Made by a program: the position numbers and the translations under genes
Notes under the pieces: generated by a model
Told to the model about the DNA's origin: nothing
The model's input: only the letters and a program-made list of their open reading frames with translations
Database searches by the model: none
Shown: piece by piece, positions 16,682-16,835 of the stretch
Layout: each line of letters starts with the position of its first letter
Position numbering within the stretch: the first letter of the stretch is position 1
Assembly: GCA_041946865.1 (NCBI GenBank)
Contig: JBHGBF010000161.1
Span: forward strand, 1-16,835
Reading direction: 5' to 3'
DNA: 16,835 bases
Origin: RPQK01 sp041946865
Lineage (GTDB): Bacteria > Acidobacteriota > UBA6911 > RPQK01

Positions 16682-16740
16682 GCGCGTCGCGTGCGTGAAG
16701 TGTCCAGATCGTTGGGTGCAACGGCACGCACCCGACGCGC
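16682..16740. repeat. Long imperfect inverted repeat downstream of the toroid lipoprotein
   Basis: GCGCGTC (16682-16688) and GTGCGTG (16691-16697) pair with CACGCAC (16725-16731) and GACGCGC (16734-16740), interrupted by a 2-by-2 mismatch, around a 27-base loop. An alternative inner hairpin, GGGTGC (16714-16719) with GCACCC (16728-16733), competes with it. It may be a REP-like element or a transcript end, although no T run follows. Confidence 0.6.
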
Positions 16741-16771
16741 TGCCCGTCCGCTGACGCTCCGCTGGAAAGCG

Positions 16772-16835
16772 CTACACTAGTGTAGTGTCTCTTAATTGCA
16801 TGTACATAATATGAGGCATGGTGTAGAATGATGTC
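16772..16835. other. Palindrome and AT-richer edge, possible promoter region of the next gene or element
   Basis: CTACACTAGTGTAG (16772-16785) is a perfect 14-bp palindrome. After it the sequence becomes AT-rich (TTAATTGCATGTACATAATATG), unlike the rest of the window, and contains -10-like words. The next gene or a mobile element may begin just outside. Nothing coding can be supported here. Confidence 0.35.

Noticed and set aside
1..16835. CRISPR array, tRNA or rRNA genes, transposase
   Set aside because: I saw no regularly spaced repeats, no tRNA cloverleaf or rRNA sequence, and no transposase or integrase motifs in any open frame.

Overview
The window (about 16.8 kb, moderately GC-rich) reads as a chromosomal stretch of an Acidobacteriota-like bacterium, possibly Solibacteres/Bryobacterales or a soil relative. 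The main reason is two large Oar-type TonB-dependent receptors that carry an N-terminal carboxypeptidase-regulatory-like domain and have no SusD partner. The neighbouring exported proteins of carbohydrate-enzyme type (DUF4838 lipoprotein, two alpha/alpha-toroid-type proteins) and the NagA-like amidohydrolase fit that picture. The assignment is inference from gene content, not from a marker gene.

Layout. 1-258: the 5' end of a minus-strand gene that runs off the left edge, then a junction region without a convincing gene. 259-1422 (+): a 5'-truncated carbohydrate-enzyme-like gene. 1446-6928 (+): a regulatory site, TonB-dependent receptor 1 and, 80 bp later, a DUF4838/GH67-N-like lipoprotein. 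7005-10645 (+): a second copy of the site, a good sigma70-type promoter and TonB-dependent receptor 2. 10658-10713: an imperfect inverted repeat between convergent genes. 13072-10695 (-): a third copy of the site, an unassigned exported protein and a NagA-like deacetylase, together an operon. 13135-13839 (+): a uroporphyrinogen-decarboxylase-like (URO-D) pseudogene with an internal frameshifting deletion. 13959-16625 (+): a fourth copy of the site, a Tat-type exported peptidase C45-like Ntn hydrolase and an alpha/alpha-toroid lipoprotein. 16626-16835: a long inverted repeat, a 14-bp palindrome and an AT-richer tail at the edge.

The most interesting signal is a motif shared by four transcription units: TAACnGTTAnACTACC, usually preceded by an ACGTTA half-site. 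In all four, 21 bp downstream of the centre of TAACnGTTA lies a sequence starting with TT; in three of them it starts TTG (TTGAAA, TTGAGC, TTGTCA) and fits a -35 hexamer. This helical phasing suggests one dedicated regulator, perhaps an activator. It would tie both receptors, the DUF4838 lipoprotein, the unassigned exported protein, NagA, the C45 hydrolase and the toroid lipoprotein into one regulon.

Working model (inference): an outer-membrane uptake and periplasmic processing system for a glycan or glycoconjugate containing N-acetylated amino sugar. The receptors import oligomers, the lipoproteins trim them, the C45 enzyme acts on an amide, and NagA deacetylates the amino-sugar phosphate in the cytoplasm. 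A 57/58-bp inverted repeat at positions 2-59 and 13135-13192, the truncated gene next to the left copy and the URO-D pseudogene at the right copy suggest the locus edges have been rearranged.
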